A DNA stretch of 64,000 bases, from positions 1 through 64,000 of the forward strand of contig RDYN01000042.1 in the NCBI GenBank assembly GCA_004293365.1, written 5' to 3'. This document shows positions 9,200 through 16,834 of this stretch, in pieces; the stretch's first letter is position 1, and each line of letters opens with the position of its first letter. Under the pieces are notes generated by a model. It worked only from the letters and a program-made list of their open reading frames with translations. It was not told where the DNA came from and did not search any database. Source of the stretch: Oscillatoriales cyanobacterium. Lineage in GTDB: Bacteria > Cyanobacteriota > Cyanobacteriia > Cyanobacteriales > Microcoleaceae. The translations under genes and the position numbers were made by a program.

Positions 9200-10030
9200 T
9201 CAATTTTTGCGGTGGCCGAACCGCATAATTCCCATACTTCTGAGTCCACTCCAACCAACAGTAATGTAGCCGATGGCCAACAGCAAACTGTTGATTCCAG
9301 TCTGCAAACTCGAATTTCTCGATCGAGTTCTCAACTCTTTCTCTTTTTGTTGCTTCTGGGTACTAATCTCTTTGCGAGCTTGATTTGGCAGTTCTTGGGC
9401 TTGCTGTTCCAAGAACTTATCGAGGGCTTTCGGGTCATTTTTCGACTCCTGAAGCACGGTTTTTAATTCCTTGGGAAGATTTGGATTCTTGAGTTCTTGT
9501 TGCAGCTTCCCGTCGTCTTGCAGTAGCGCGCCTATCTGGCTGCGGAGAAGGCTTTTACGCTGTTCTAACTCAGATTTATACTGCTCGCTTTTAATTTGTG
9601 CATCTAGTTTAGCTTCTGCTTGTCCGGCTTCTTTGTCGAGTAGAACCAGAGCATCTTTGAGTTCCAGGCGAGTATTGTTGAGATGAACGGGAACCAGCAA
9701 TAGGTAAATTAGCCCTAACAAGCTGGAAATCAATAGTGCCCAAAATCGCAAATCAACCCAAACATTGCGGCGGTCAATAGAGACTCCACTGCTGCTGTCC
9801 ACCCAAAAGCCCGTCATCAGCAGGGCGATACCCATCAAAGGAATAATGCCTCGGTCAACTATCTGAGTTGCTGCGGCAAGCTGCCAGCCTCGATTGCTGA
9901 TGTCCGAGATTTCTCCCGGCAGCGATAGAACAATGCTGTTAAGCAAGGCAGAGAGAATCAAGATAATCCCGACTACTTTGAGAGTACGAGCAGCTACTGA
10001 AGAAAATTGACGGCTGTTAGTTGCTTTCAT
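9200..10030 (-). CDS. HpsJ-like membrane protein with coiled coil
   Basis: 276 residues with four hydrophobic segments (about 17-37, 63-80, 95-113, 245-262). Between the third and fourth is a long charged, Glu/Lys/Gln-rich helical region (about 120-235) likely to form a coiled coil. This layout resembles the cyanobacterial HpsJ family, named from the hormogonium polysaccharide locus of Nostoc and linked to exopolysaccharide secretion; many unicellular cyanobacteria also carry relatives. The family call is from memory of its architecture, not from a search. Start ATG 10030 fits the first membrane helix. The glycosyltransferase downstream on the same strand is compatible with a surface-polysaccharide role. 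Confidence 0.55.
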   Translation of the reverse strand: MKATNSRQFSSVAARTLKVVGIILILSALLNSIVLSLPGEISDISNRGWQLAAATQIVDRGIIPLMGIALLMTGFWVDSSSGVSIDRRNVWVDLRFWALLISSLLGLIYLLLVPVHLNNTRLELKDALVLLDKEAGQAEAKLDAQIKSEQYKSELEQRKSLLRSQIGALLQDDGKLQQELKNPNLPKELKTVLQESKNDPKALDKFLEQQAQELPNQARKEISTQKQQKEKELRTRSRNSSLQTGINSLLLAIGYITVGWSGLRSMGIMRFGHRKN

Positions 10031-10162
10031 AATTCCTGTTAGATAATTCTACACCGTTAGATTCAACGAAATTTTGTTTAATGAGTTGACTGATGAGAGG
10101 GTAAGAAACTGTTCGTTGTTTTCCCAACATATTTGGACATTCCTTCCTGTTTGGGTACTTTT

Positions 10163-10312
10163 TCACCCATAGCTGTAACCGTCCTTTTGATGAATTGGTT
10201 TTTCGACATATTCGAGCTTGATACCAATCCGTTTTTTGCCGAAAGTGAGATAGATTTCGCCCTTACCATTGCTGTACGGGCATAGCCTCGCGATATACGT
10301 TCCAGCATTCAC
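10163..10312 (-). pseudogene. Out-of-frame C-terminal end of iscB
   Basis: In the frame one nucleotide away from the iscB reading frame, 10312 to 10163 encodes 49 residues ending in a natural stop. They include AGTYIARLCPYSNGKGEIYL, KKRIGIKLEYVEKPIHQ and the terminal DGYSYG, which is the typical IscB C-terminal beta-region and DGYxY end. In the main frame, translation instead leaves the family consensus after GFCTGDIVKTVIP and stops at 10263. A single extra base between about 10312 and 10330 explains both observations. Confidence 0.85.
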
Positions 10313-11444
10313 ACATGAGAGGAATCACTGTTTTCACAATGTCACCAGTGCAAAAACCATGAATCGGACGCAACGGACGGTACTTCTGTGGATAGCCGAG
10401 TTTATCGGTTTGACATCGCTGCCGTCCGCCTTGACCTGTCGATTTGACTCGCAGAATTTTACTGGTTAAGACTTTAAGAGATTCAACCACACCTACACAG
10501 GCAGCATCTAACCAATGCTCTTTAGGCAGTCCTAACCGAGTACGGTTGTATTTGGTTTGCCCACCTGTCCCCGTCTTAACTGGCAACCCAGTTGCTTTTA
10601 GCATCAAGAATAGCTTCCAGCGAGTAGAGTTCACCGCAGCCGCATCTTTTAGCGGTGATGAAGCTTGTTTGAGGATTCGAGAAACCAGATCGGGCTTGCC
10701 TTTAAGAAAGTCTCGAATGTCTTTGTTTCCTTTCTTTAAGTTGCACTTCTCACAGGCCAAACACAGGTTAGAAACTCGGTCAGTGCCACCATTGGCCCGT
10801 GCTTGAATATGTTCTATCTGCAAGGGCACACCTTCTTTTGAGCAGTAAGTACATTTGCGTCCCCACTTCACAAGAAGATACTCGCGCACCTCATAGCCTG
10901 CTAGAGTTCCTTGCTGATAGTCAGTTCCAGAGATTTCTGGATTCTGCATTTGCTGCATATCAAATTTGACAAGTTCTTGTCTGATTTGGGCCACAGGCGC
11001 AAATTTGCAGAGTCGTTTCACCCACGTTTCAACCGTCAAAACACGGTGCATTAAGCTAGGTGCTAACCAACCTTTTGCACGACTGCGGTTGAGAAACCGA
11101 GCCTGACGGTAGCGAGTATGGCGCCCTCTTCGCCCTCGGCGAACAGCTCTACGTGCTAAGAGAGCGTCCTTGATGCCTTGCCCTCGGTGTTCCAGTTCCA
11201 TCCCCCAGATCGCCTCATTCTGGTTAGTGACAAGGCTGATTCCGGTCGTTTTAGAACCTGGATCGATCTTGAGTGCGAGCGGATAAGTGACGATGTTCTC
11301 CACAGCCCGATTCACGATCAGCGTGAATGGATAACGCCGAAACACGGCAGCTTTGCCTGCTTCCATCAGCTTTCGAGCATGAGCCGGATGAATGGGATTC
11401 ATCGGTGTTTTGTTTGCATCAATCAGAAAAACGTAGTTGCTCAT
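10263..11444 (-). CDS. iscB: IscB RNA-guided endonuclease, C-terminally frameshifted
   Basis: IscB is the RuvC/HNH nuclease ancestral to Cas9, guided by an omegaRNA encoded just upstream. From ATG 11444 (393 residues as read) the domains are: PLMP domain (2-55), RuvC-I with Asp61 (KIDPGSKTTG), Arg-rich bridge helix (98-122), RuvC-II Glu157 (IRQELVKF), HNH with Cys198/Cys201, His212 (EHI), Asn226, Cys231/Cys234, and RuvC-III Asp313 (HWLDAACVG). All catalytic residues are present. The frame opens at 11492, but the PLMP domain fixes the start at 11444. The C-terminal ~50 residues are displaced into another frame (10163-10312), so the nuclease lacks its normal end unless frameshifting occurs. No tnpA lies nearby. 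Confidence 0.93.
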   Translation of the reverse strand: MSNYVFLIDANKTPMNPIHPAHARKLMEAGKAAVFRRYPFTLIVNRAVENIVTYPLALKIDPGSKTTGISLVTNQNEAIWGMELEHRGQGIKDALLARRAVRRGRRGRHTRYRQARFLNRSRAKGWLAPSLMHRVLTVETWVKRLCKFAPVAQIRQELVKFDMQQMQNPEISGTDYQQGTLAGYEVREYLLVKWGRKCTYCSKEGVPLQIEHIQARANGGTDRVSNLCLACEKCNLKKGNKDIRDFLKGKPDLVSRILKQASSPLKDAAAVNSTRWKLFLMLKATGLPVKTGTGGQTKYNRTRLGLPKEHWLDAACVGVVESLKVLTSKILRVKSTGQGGRQRCQTDKLGYPQKYRPLRPIHGFCTGDIVKTVIPLMCECWNVYREAMPVQQW

Positions 11445-11449
11445 GGTGT

Positions 11450-11690
11450 TTTGGTCGGTTTGACCAATCCTTAGTAATGTTTGCTTCGACAATGCTCTTA
11501 AGGCTTGTCATGCAGTATCAGAGGGCTTTCTAGATGTCTCGCCTTTAGTTGATAGTTGCGACAGAGCGGAAAACTAGCGTTCATTCTCCGGTGTCATGAC
11601 CTTGAGAGCGTAGCCAACCTTGCTTTTCGGGCAGGTAACTCTTTTTACGGCTCAGTCATGCACGCTCATCCCACCTACCCAAAATGTTTA
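11450..11690 (-). ncRNA. HEARO / omegaRNA region of the iscB element (approximate limits)
   Basis: IscB genes are preceded by a structured RNA of roughly 200 nt (HEARO, also called omegaRNA), with the guide at its 5' end. Here the minus-strand region upstream of iscB, read from about 11690 down to 11450, has no ORF. It contains GC-rich segments able to pair, such as AAGGTTGGCTACGCTCTCAA and GGTCATGACACCGGAG. The location and lack of coding fit an omegaRNA. I did not fold it, and both ends, including the guide, are estimates. Confidence 0.65.
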
Positions 11691-12486
11691 GTTCTGTGTA
11701 GCTATGGGTAGACATTTACGAGCGGTAAGGTTTAGGTAGGTTTCACCCCCTATATCTCTCGCCTGCGGTGATGGCGCTGCACTTTCATCCCCTGTCTTAT
11801 AGTAATTGATCCACAGAGAGCTGAAAGAAATAATTGTTTCCCAATCTTTTGACCCTGGAATTACCAACTGCACAACACGGCAGTCACGGGAGCATCTCAG
11901 TTTTGAAAAAAGCATTTTTTATTATAGTGCGAGGGTCCCCGCTCGCGAGTATTGCAGGACTCGCGAGCGGGGACCCTCGCACTATTAAATCCAAAACTCA
12001 GATGCTCCCGGCAGTCACTCGATCGATTTGAGATTTTCCGTTTGGGATTTAAGATTTAGACCTATTGGCAAAAATAATGCAACTCTCGGCTCGCGATCGA
12101 ATCCATACGGAATAAGTCATTGCTCGTTGCTCACCGCCCATGGAAAATCGAAAATGTTACTACTGCACAGACTCATCTGGGAGTTTGAACTCTTAGTCTC
12201 AAATTTGGGGCTGCTGGCGGCTGTGGGAAAGCAAGTATCGGTTTTTTTGGTGGGAGGAGAGATACAGGAGTAGCTATTTCCCCCTTTTTCCTTCTGTTTG
12301 CCGGAAAGCGCAGCCGAAGGGCATTCTTGTTTGTTGCTTCCTGCTTAAGAGTGACCAATTACTAATTACCAATTACTAATTGCGAACTACTAATTATTGG
12401 CTGCTCGATCGCTCGTTCAATGGCAAACGCGCTCTTGTCTCACATTTTTTGCTAGGATGATTCATCGCCGTGCAATTTTTTTAGTC
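11691..12486. other. Non-coding stretch between the iscB element and the adenylyltransferase gene
   Basis: About 800 bp without a convincing gene. It contains the nested inverted repeat at 11888-12009 and a heptad repeat (ATTACTA/ATTACCA) at 12355-12390, with otherwise degenerate sequence. Several short frames exist on both strands but none has a plausible start, composition or motif. Confidence 0.5.
11888..12009. repeat. Nested long inverted repeat
   Basis: The inner arms are a perfect 27-bp match (11924-11950 with 11959-11985, 8-nt loop, GC-rich). The outer arms are 18 bp with one mismatch (11888-11905 with 11992-12009). The tract CGGCAGTCAC flanks both sides in direct orientation (about 11878-11887 and 12009-12018), possibly a target-site duplication of an inserted element. 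Confidence 0.85.
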
Positions 12487-12990
12487 ATGAGTGCAATGAT
12501 TTCGGGTGTTTACAGGTTGGGAGAACTTGAAAGATCGATCGCCGACAATCCTCAAAAGTGGCGTCCGATCGTGTTTACTAACGGCTGCTTCGATATCCTG
12601 CACGCGGGGCACGTCCGCTATTTGCAGGCGGCAAAAGCTTTGGGGCGATCGCTCGTGGTGGGCTTGAATAGCGACGTTAGCGTGCAAGCTATCAAACCGC
12701 AGCAGCCGGGATTGCCGCCCCGTCCGATCGTACCGGAAATTCAGCGAGCCGAAGTGCTGGCTGCTCTCAAACCAGTAGACGCCGTGGTAATTTTTTCCGA
12801 AATTACAGCTACTAAACTGATAAGTATCCTGAGGCCTGATATATACGTTAAAGGAGGCGACTATCAACTCGAAAGTTTGCCGGAAGCACCGGCAGTTATT
12901 GCCGGAGGTGGCAAGATTTCTTTGATCGAAATAGAAGTTCCGAGTTCTACCAGTGCGATCGTCAAACGCATTTTGCAGTTAGGCGTTTAA
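12487..12990 (+). CDS. RfaE2/HldE-C-like D-glycero-D-manno-heptose-1-P adenylyltransferase
   Basis: A 167-residue nucleotidyltransferase-fold protein that transfers AMP to a sugar phosphate, by homology heptose 1-phosphate in ADP-heptose synthesis. Motifs: TNGCFDILHAGHVRYLQAAK (the HxGH ATP site), VVGLNSDVSV, RAEVLAALKPVDAVVIF, RPDIYVKGGDY and a C-terminal STSAIVKRI. These are the landmarks of the adenylyltransferase half of HldE; the kinase half is absent, as in stand-alone RfaE2 proteins. The frame opens at a TTG at 12397, but ATG 12487 (or 12496) directly precedes the conserved start. Cyanobacterial copies are often annotated this way although heptose use is not proven for each. Confidence 0.85.
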   Translation: MSAMISGVYRLGELERSIADNPQKWRPIVFTNGCFDILHAGHVRYLQAAKALGRSLVVGLNSDVSVQAIKPQQPGLPPRPIVPEIQRAEVLAALKPVDAVVIFSEITATKLISILRPDIYVKGGDYQLESLPEAPAVIAGGGKISLIEIEVPSSTSAIVKRILQLGV

Positions 12991-13106
12991 CCCCCGATCG
13001 CAAATAGCAAACAGTGAGCTAAACTCAGAAGTTACCCCATCCAAAATACCAAGAGTGCGATCGCTCGTACAATTTTATCCAAATTGCTAAGCAGGAGATA
13101 ATTTTA

Positions 13107-13976
13107 ATGGAACTCACAAGCAATCACACGATCGCCCAAATCCTCGAAAAAAACAAAGCTGAGTTACTAGCAGACTGGCTCAAAGAACTGCAAAACACCG
13201 GGCTGCGGCGGGACGACTTGATGAGAGCCAAAGAATTGCGATCGGAGTGTCAAGAGTTCCTGCAATTGCTCCAAATAGCTGTGGGACACGGTAACTTGAG
13301 CGACATCCAGACACCAGAGTGGGAAAATATGCGGCTGCTGCTGGCCGAAGTTTCGCGATCGCGCGTTCAGAGAGGCTTTACTCCCTCAGAGATAGCCAGT
13401 TTTATCTTATGCTTCAAAAAGCCATTGTTCGATCGGCTGTGTCGCGAATTGACACAAAACCGCGACGCACTTGTCGAACAACTTTGGCTGTCCACCAGCT
13501 TATTAGACCAGCTCGGTCTTTGGGTGACAGAAATCTTTCTCAAAGCTCGCGAAGAAGTCATCGAACGCCAGCAGCAAGAAATGCTCGAATTGTCAACACC
13601 CGTAGTCAAACTTTGGCAAGGTATTCTCGCTTTACCCATGATTGGAACTCTTGACAGCGCCCGCACTCAAATAGTCATGGAAACTCTGTTGCAGGAAATC
13701 ATGGAAACAGGCTCAGAATTTGCGATTTTAGATATTACAGGGGTGCCTACTGTTGATACTTTAGTCGCTCAACATTTATTGAAAACTGTAGCCGCCGCCC
13801 GTTTGATGGGTACTGAGTGCATCATTAGCGGCATTCGCCCACAAATCGCTCAAACCATTGTTCATTTGGGAGTTGACTTGCAGGATATTCTGACCAAAGC
13901 TACTTTGGCAGATGCTTTTAAAGTCGCTTTGCAGCGCCAAGGTTTAACTATCAAAAATATTAAAGAGGAAAGATAA
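13107..13976 (+). CDS. rsbR: RsbR-type stressosome co-antagonist (STAS)
   Basis: 289 residues. The N-terminal ~150 residues are all-helical (RsbR_N, non-haem globin-like sensor). A linker helix (REEVIERQQQEMLELSTPVV) leads to a STAS domain from about 165, containing LDITGVPTVDTLVAQHLLKT and ISGIRPQIAQTIVHLGVDL. These hold the two threonines that RsbT phosphorylates in Bacillus RsbR (TVDT and the GIRPxIAQT region). Together with RsbS it should form the 1.8-MDa stressosome that sequesters RsbT. ATG 13107 follows AGGAG at 13093-13097. First gene of the island 13.1-18.4 kb; the input signal is unknown. Confidence 0.93.
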   Translation: MELTSNHTIAQILEKNKAELLADWLKELQNTGLRRDDLMRAKELRSECQEFLQLLQIAVGHGNLSDIQTPEWENMRLLLAEVSRSRVQRGFTPSEIASFILCFKKPLFDRLCRELTQNRDALVEQLWLSTSLLDQLGLWVTEIFLKAREEVIERQQQEMLELSTPVVKLWQGILALPMIGTLDSARTQIVMETLLQEIMETGSEFAILDITGVPTVDTLVAQHLLKTVAAARLMGTECIISGIRPQIAQTIVHLGVDLQDILTKATLADAFKVALQRQGLTIKNIKEER

Positions 13977-13980
13977 AATA

Positions 13981-14162
13981 TAGTAATGGGTAATGGGTAA
14001 TTGGTAATTGGTAATGGGTAATTGGTAATTGGTAATGGGTAATGGGTAATGGGTAATGGGTAATTGGTAATTGGTAATGGGTAATTGGTAATTGGTAATT
14101 GGTAATGGGTAATTGGTAATTGATAATGGGTAATTGGTAATGGGTAATTGGTAATTGGTAAT
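13981..14162. repeat. Heptanucleotide tandem repeat (GGTAATK), ~26 copies
   Basis: About 180 bp of the 7-bp unit GGTAATG or GGTAATT in mixed order separates rsbR from rsbS. It is the longest heptad array in the window. A frame runs out of it into rsbS but starts well before the conserved protein. Confidence 0.95.
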
Positions 14163-14250
14163 TCCTCTGTTATTTACATTGAAAACCGCTCTATTGTGTT
14201 TATTGCTGCTAAAAATTCATTTAATTCAAAACTCAAATAGAGGTGAATTT

Positions 14251-14625
14251 ATGGAACGGATTCCTATCCTGCAAATGGGAGAGTTTTTGCTAGTAACAAT
14301 CCAAGTGGATATGCACGATCGCTTGGCAATGACGTTGCAAGACGACCTGACAAACCGCATAGTAAAAACGGGAGTTAAAGGTGTTTTGATAGAAATTTCT
14401 TCCTTGGAAATCGTAGATTCTTTTATCGGTCGCATTCTCAACAATATCGCTACCATGTCGCGATTTTTAGATGCTGAAACAGTTGTGGTCGGGATGCAGC
14501 CAGCGGTGGCGATTACGCTGGTTGAATTGGGGCTTTCTTTGACAGGAGTTCGGACAGCTTTAAGCGTTGAGAAGGGGATGAATTTATTGCGAAAATCCTT
14601 GGGTTTGTCTGATTCAGAGGTGTAA
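14251..14625 (+). CDS. rsbS: RsbS-type stressosome scaffold (single STAS domain)
   Basis: 124 residues, essentially one STAS domain: MERIPILQMGEFLLVTIQVD, then VLIEISSLEIVDSFIGRIL with the phosphorylatable Ser of the VDSF motif, and VVGMQPAVAITLVELGLSL. RsbS is the minimal stressosome scaffold that binds RsbT; phosphorylation of this Ser releases it. ATG 14251 has GAGGTG 7-8 nt upstream; the longer frame from 14155 begins in the heptad repeat and is rejected. It follows rsbR after the 180-bp repeat and precedes rsbT by about 310 bp, so cotranscription is not assured. Confidence 0.93.
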   Translation: MERIPILQMGEFLLVTIQVDMHDRLAMTLQDDLTNRIVKTGVKGVLIEISSLEIVDSFIGRILNNIATMSRFLDAETVVVGMQPAVAITLVELGLSLTGVRTALSVEKGMNLLRKSLGLSDSEV

Positions 14626-14937
14626 ATAATCGATGAATTGTCCGGTATTTAGAGACGGAGAATTAAAAACAGGTTTGTTTGTAAATACGTTTTTGAGACA
14701 GTGAAGATTTATTGCCAGAAAGAATTGGTTTAAAGCCCCAAAACTTTTCGTTTTTGAGAAATTAAAATCAGACGATTCATTACTCCAATCATCTTCCTTC
14801 CAGGTATAGATCGCCCTCTTGCGGTCAACTGTTAACTGTCTACTGTTAACTGTCTACTGTCAACTGAAAAGGAACTAGGTTGAGGAGTGTAACTTCTATG
14901 TTTTGTGGAGAAGTTCTATTTTACTAGAGTAGCCGCC
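14626..14937. other. Spacer between rsbS and rsbT
   Basis: 312 bp, AT-rich. It contains a run of GTTAACTGTCTACT-type repeats (about 14824-14866) related to the GTTGACA heptads at 40.8 kb. No gene seen; an independent rsbT promoter could lie here but no clear -35/-10 pair was found. Confidence 0.5.
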
Positions 14938-15336
14938 ATGTCAAAACGTGAGACACTAGAAATTCGATCGTCCTCCGATATAGTCCACGTCCGACAGCAA
15001 GTGCGAAGTTGGGCTGTAGCAATGGGATTCGGCTTGGTAGACCAAACGAAAATTGTTACCGCAGCCAGCGAACTCGCCCGCAATACTGTAGACTACGGCA
15101 AGGGGGGAACTGTAACTCTAGAAACGCTCCAATTAGGTACTCGTAAAGGGCTGCGGCTGATATTTGAAGACAAGGGCCCGGGAATTCCAGACATCGAATT
15201 GGCAATGACTGACGGTTATACTTCCGATCGCGGTTTGGGTTTGGGGCTCAGCGGTTCTAAGCGGTTGATGCACGAATTTGAGATTGTTTCTACGGTGGGT
15301 AAGGGGACTAAAATTGCGATCGTCCGTTGGAGATGA
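14938..15336 (+). CDS. rsbT: RsbT-type serine/threonine switch kinase
   Basis: 132 residues, a GHKL (HATPase) kinase that phosphorylates RsbR and RsbS and, once released, activates a downstream partner. N box ASELARNTVDYGKGG, G1 box EDKGPGIPDI and G2 box RGLGLGLSGSKRLMHEF are all present, as is the C-terminal GTKIAIVRW strand. ATG 14938 aligns with the usual MSKRETLEI start; the 11-residue extension from 14905 lacks family support. Third component of the stressosome. Its release partner is presumably the phosphatase or histidine kinase encoded next, since no RsbU is visible. Confidence 0.93.
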   Translation: MSKRETLEIRSSSDIVHVRQQVRSWAVAMGFGLVDQTKIVTAASELARNTVDYGKGGTVTLETLQLGTRKGLRLIFEDKGPGIPDIELAMTDGYTSDRGLGLGLSGSKRLMHEFEIVSTVGKGTKIAIVRWR

Positions 15337-15397
15337 GAGGGGGAGATGGGGAGATGGGAGATGGGAAGAGGGGGAGATGGGGAGAGGGGGAGATGGG

Positions 15398-15663
15398 GCG
15401 AGAAACCGGGTTTCTACGAGTTTTGCATTGAGTGGCGATAAATCTTCTAAGAAACCCGGTTTCTGAAACCACTGATGACTGATGAGGGGCGAGGAAACCG
15501 GGTTTCTACGAGTTTTGTGTTTGGTTGCGATAAATCTAGGAAGAAACCCGGTTTCTGAAACCACTGATGACTGATGAGAGGCGAGAAACCGGGTTTCTAC
15601 GAGTTTTGTGTTTGGTTGCGATAAATCTAGGAAGAAACCCGGTTTCTGAAACCACTAATGACT
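15398..15663. repeat. Three tandem copies of a GAAACCGGGTTTC palindromic unit
   Basis: Three direct units of about 90 bp. Each starts with GAGAAACCGGGTTTCTACGA and ends with AGAAACCCGGTTTCTGAAAC followed by CACTGATGACTGATGA, so each can fold on itself. They fill most of the 375-bp gap between rsbT and the phosphatase gene; 15345-15397 before them is a G-rich GGGAGAT repeat. Confidence 0.9.
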
Positions 15664-15711
15664 TCTTCCTTTTGAAATGTGCACCACCTTAAGATTAGAA
15701 CTACAAAAATA

Positions 15712-16731
15712 ATGATCGATACCGTAGCCATACCCGTAATAGAAGAAAGTCAAGTCTCAGAAGCGCGGCGAATCGCTGTCGCCCTCGCGGCGGAAGTCGG
15801 ATTTAATGAGACCGATCGCGGTAAAGTGGCAATTGTGACTACCGAAGCAGCAAAAAACCTGGTCAAACACGCCCGCGAAGGAGAAATTTTGCTGCAAACG
15901 GTACAAACACCGACAGGATATAGCATTCAAATAGTAGCGCTAGACCGGGGGCCGGGTATGGCAAATGTCGGTCAGTGTTTGCGGGATGGTTTTTCAACTG
16001 CGGGAACTCTGGGAACCGGACTCGGCGCGATTCAACGCCTTTCTAGTTTTTTTGATATTCATTCTGTGCCGAAACTGGGGACTGCTTTGTTAATGCGGCT
16101 GGAAGTGGCACAAAATAGCCGGGAAGCTTCCAAAAACTGCAATTACTTGGAATTTGGGGTCGTTCACTTGCCGAAAGCAGGAGAGCAAATTTGTGGCGAT
16201 TCCTGGGCGAGGGAAAATTACCTGAACAAAAATCTGATTTTAGTTGCTGATGGCCTTGGCTACGGGGTTTTGGCCCAGGAAGCGTCGCAGGAAGCTGTGC
16301 GAGTTTTTGGGGAAAACGCTAAACTCGGGCCGAAAGCTATTTTGGAGAAGGCCCACGCTGCTTTAAAAAATACCAGAGGAGCGGCTGCTGCGATCGCCCT
16401 GATCGATCGTACTCAAAAAACCATCTGTTTTGCCGGAGTTGGCAACATTACTGGTGTAGTGTTCACAGATAACCAAACCCGCAGCATGGTTTCCCACAAC
16501 GGCACTGTGGGACATCGGATGCAAAAAGTAGCAGAATTTGTCTATCCTTGGTCGTCCCATTCCTTGTTAATTATGCACTCCGATGGTTTGGCGGCGCAGT
16601 GGGATTTAAACCGCTACCCGGGTTTGGCTGCGAGACATCCGGCTTTAATCGCAGCCGTACTCTACCGAGACTTTAAACGCACCCGCGATGACATGACTGT
16701 TGTGGTAGCCAAGGTGAGACAACCAGCTTGA
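15712..16731 (+). CDS. RsbT-like ATPase fused to RsbX-like PP2C phosphatase
   Basis: 339 residues. The first ~135 form a GHKL domain (TTEAAKNLVKHAREGE, ALDRGPGMANV, GTLGTGLGAIQRLSSFF). The rest is a short SpoIIE/PP2C phosphatase with metal-binding acids: ICGDSWA, LVADGLGYG, MHSDGLAAQ and the terminal RDDMTVVVAKV. RsbX resets the stressosome by dephosphorylating RsbR and RsbS; here it is joined to an RsbT-like domain, as in many Gram-negative stressosome loci. ATG 15712 matches the domain start (MIDTVAIPVIEESQ); the frame opens at 15679. Next to rsbT and separated from the kinase gene by about 100 bp, so it likely belongs to the same pathway. Confidence 0.9.
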   Translation: MIDTVAIPVIEESQVSEARRIAVALAAEVGFNETDRGKVAIVTTEAAKNLVKHAREGEILLQTVQTPTGYSIQIVALDRGPGMANVGQCLRDGFSTAGTLGTGLGAIQRLSSFFDIHSVPKLGTALLMRLEVAQNSREASKNCNYLEFGVVHLPKAGEQICGDSWARENYLNKNLILVADGLGYGVLAQEASQEAVRVFGENAKLGPKAILEKAHAALKNTRGAAAAIALIDRTQKTICFAGVGNITGVVFTDNQTRSMVSHNGTVGHRMQKVAEFVYPWSSHSLLIMHSDGLAAQWDLNRYPGLAARHPALIAAVLYRDFKRTRDDMTVVVAKVRQPA

Positions 16732-16834
16732 TATTAGTTCCCAAAAAGCATGAAACTGCTTTGTGAGCTCTAAACCATGATAGTCATCAGTGATTCCCCA
16801 ATCTTCAATGCGAAAATCGAAAATCGAAAATGGC

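Noticed and set aside
10078-10308. 76-codon frame downstream of iscB on the minus strand
   Set aside because: It overlaps the displaced iscB C-terminal sequence in a third frame and has no independent support.
13981-14162. Possible CRISPR or structured RNA in the GGTAATK array
   Set aside because: Simple 7-bp tandem repeat without spacers.
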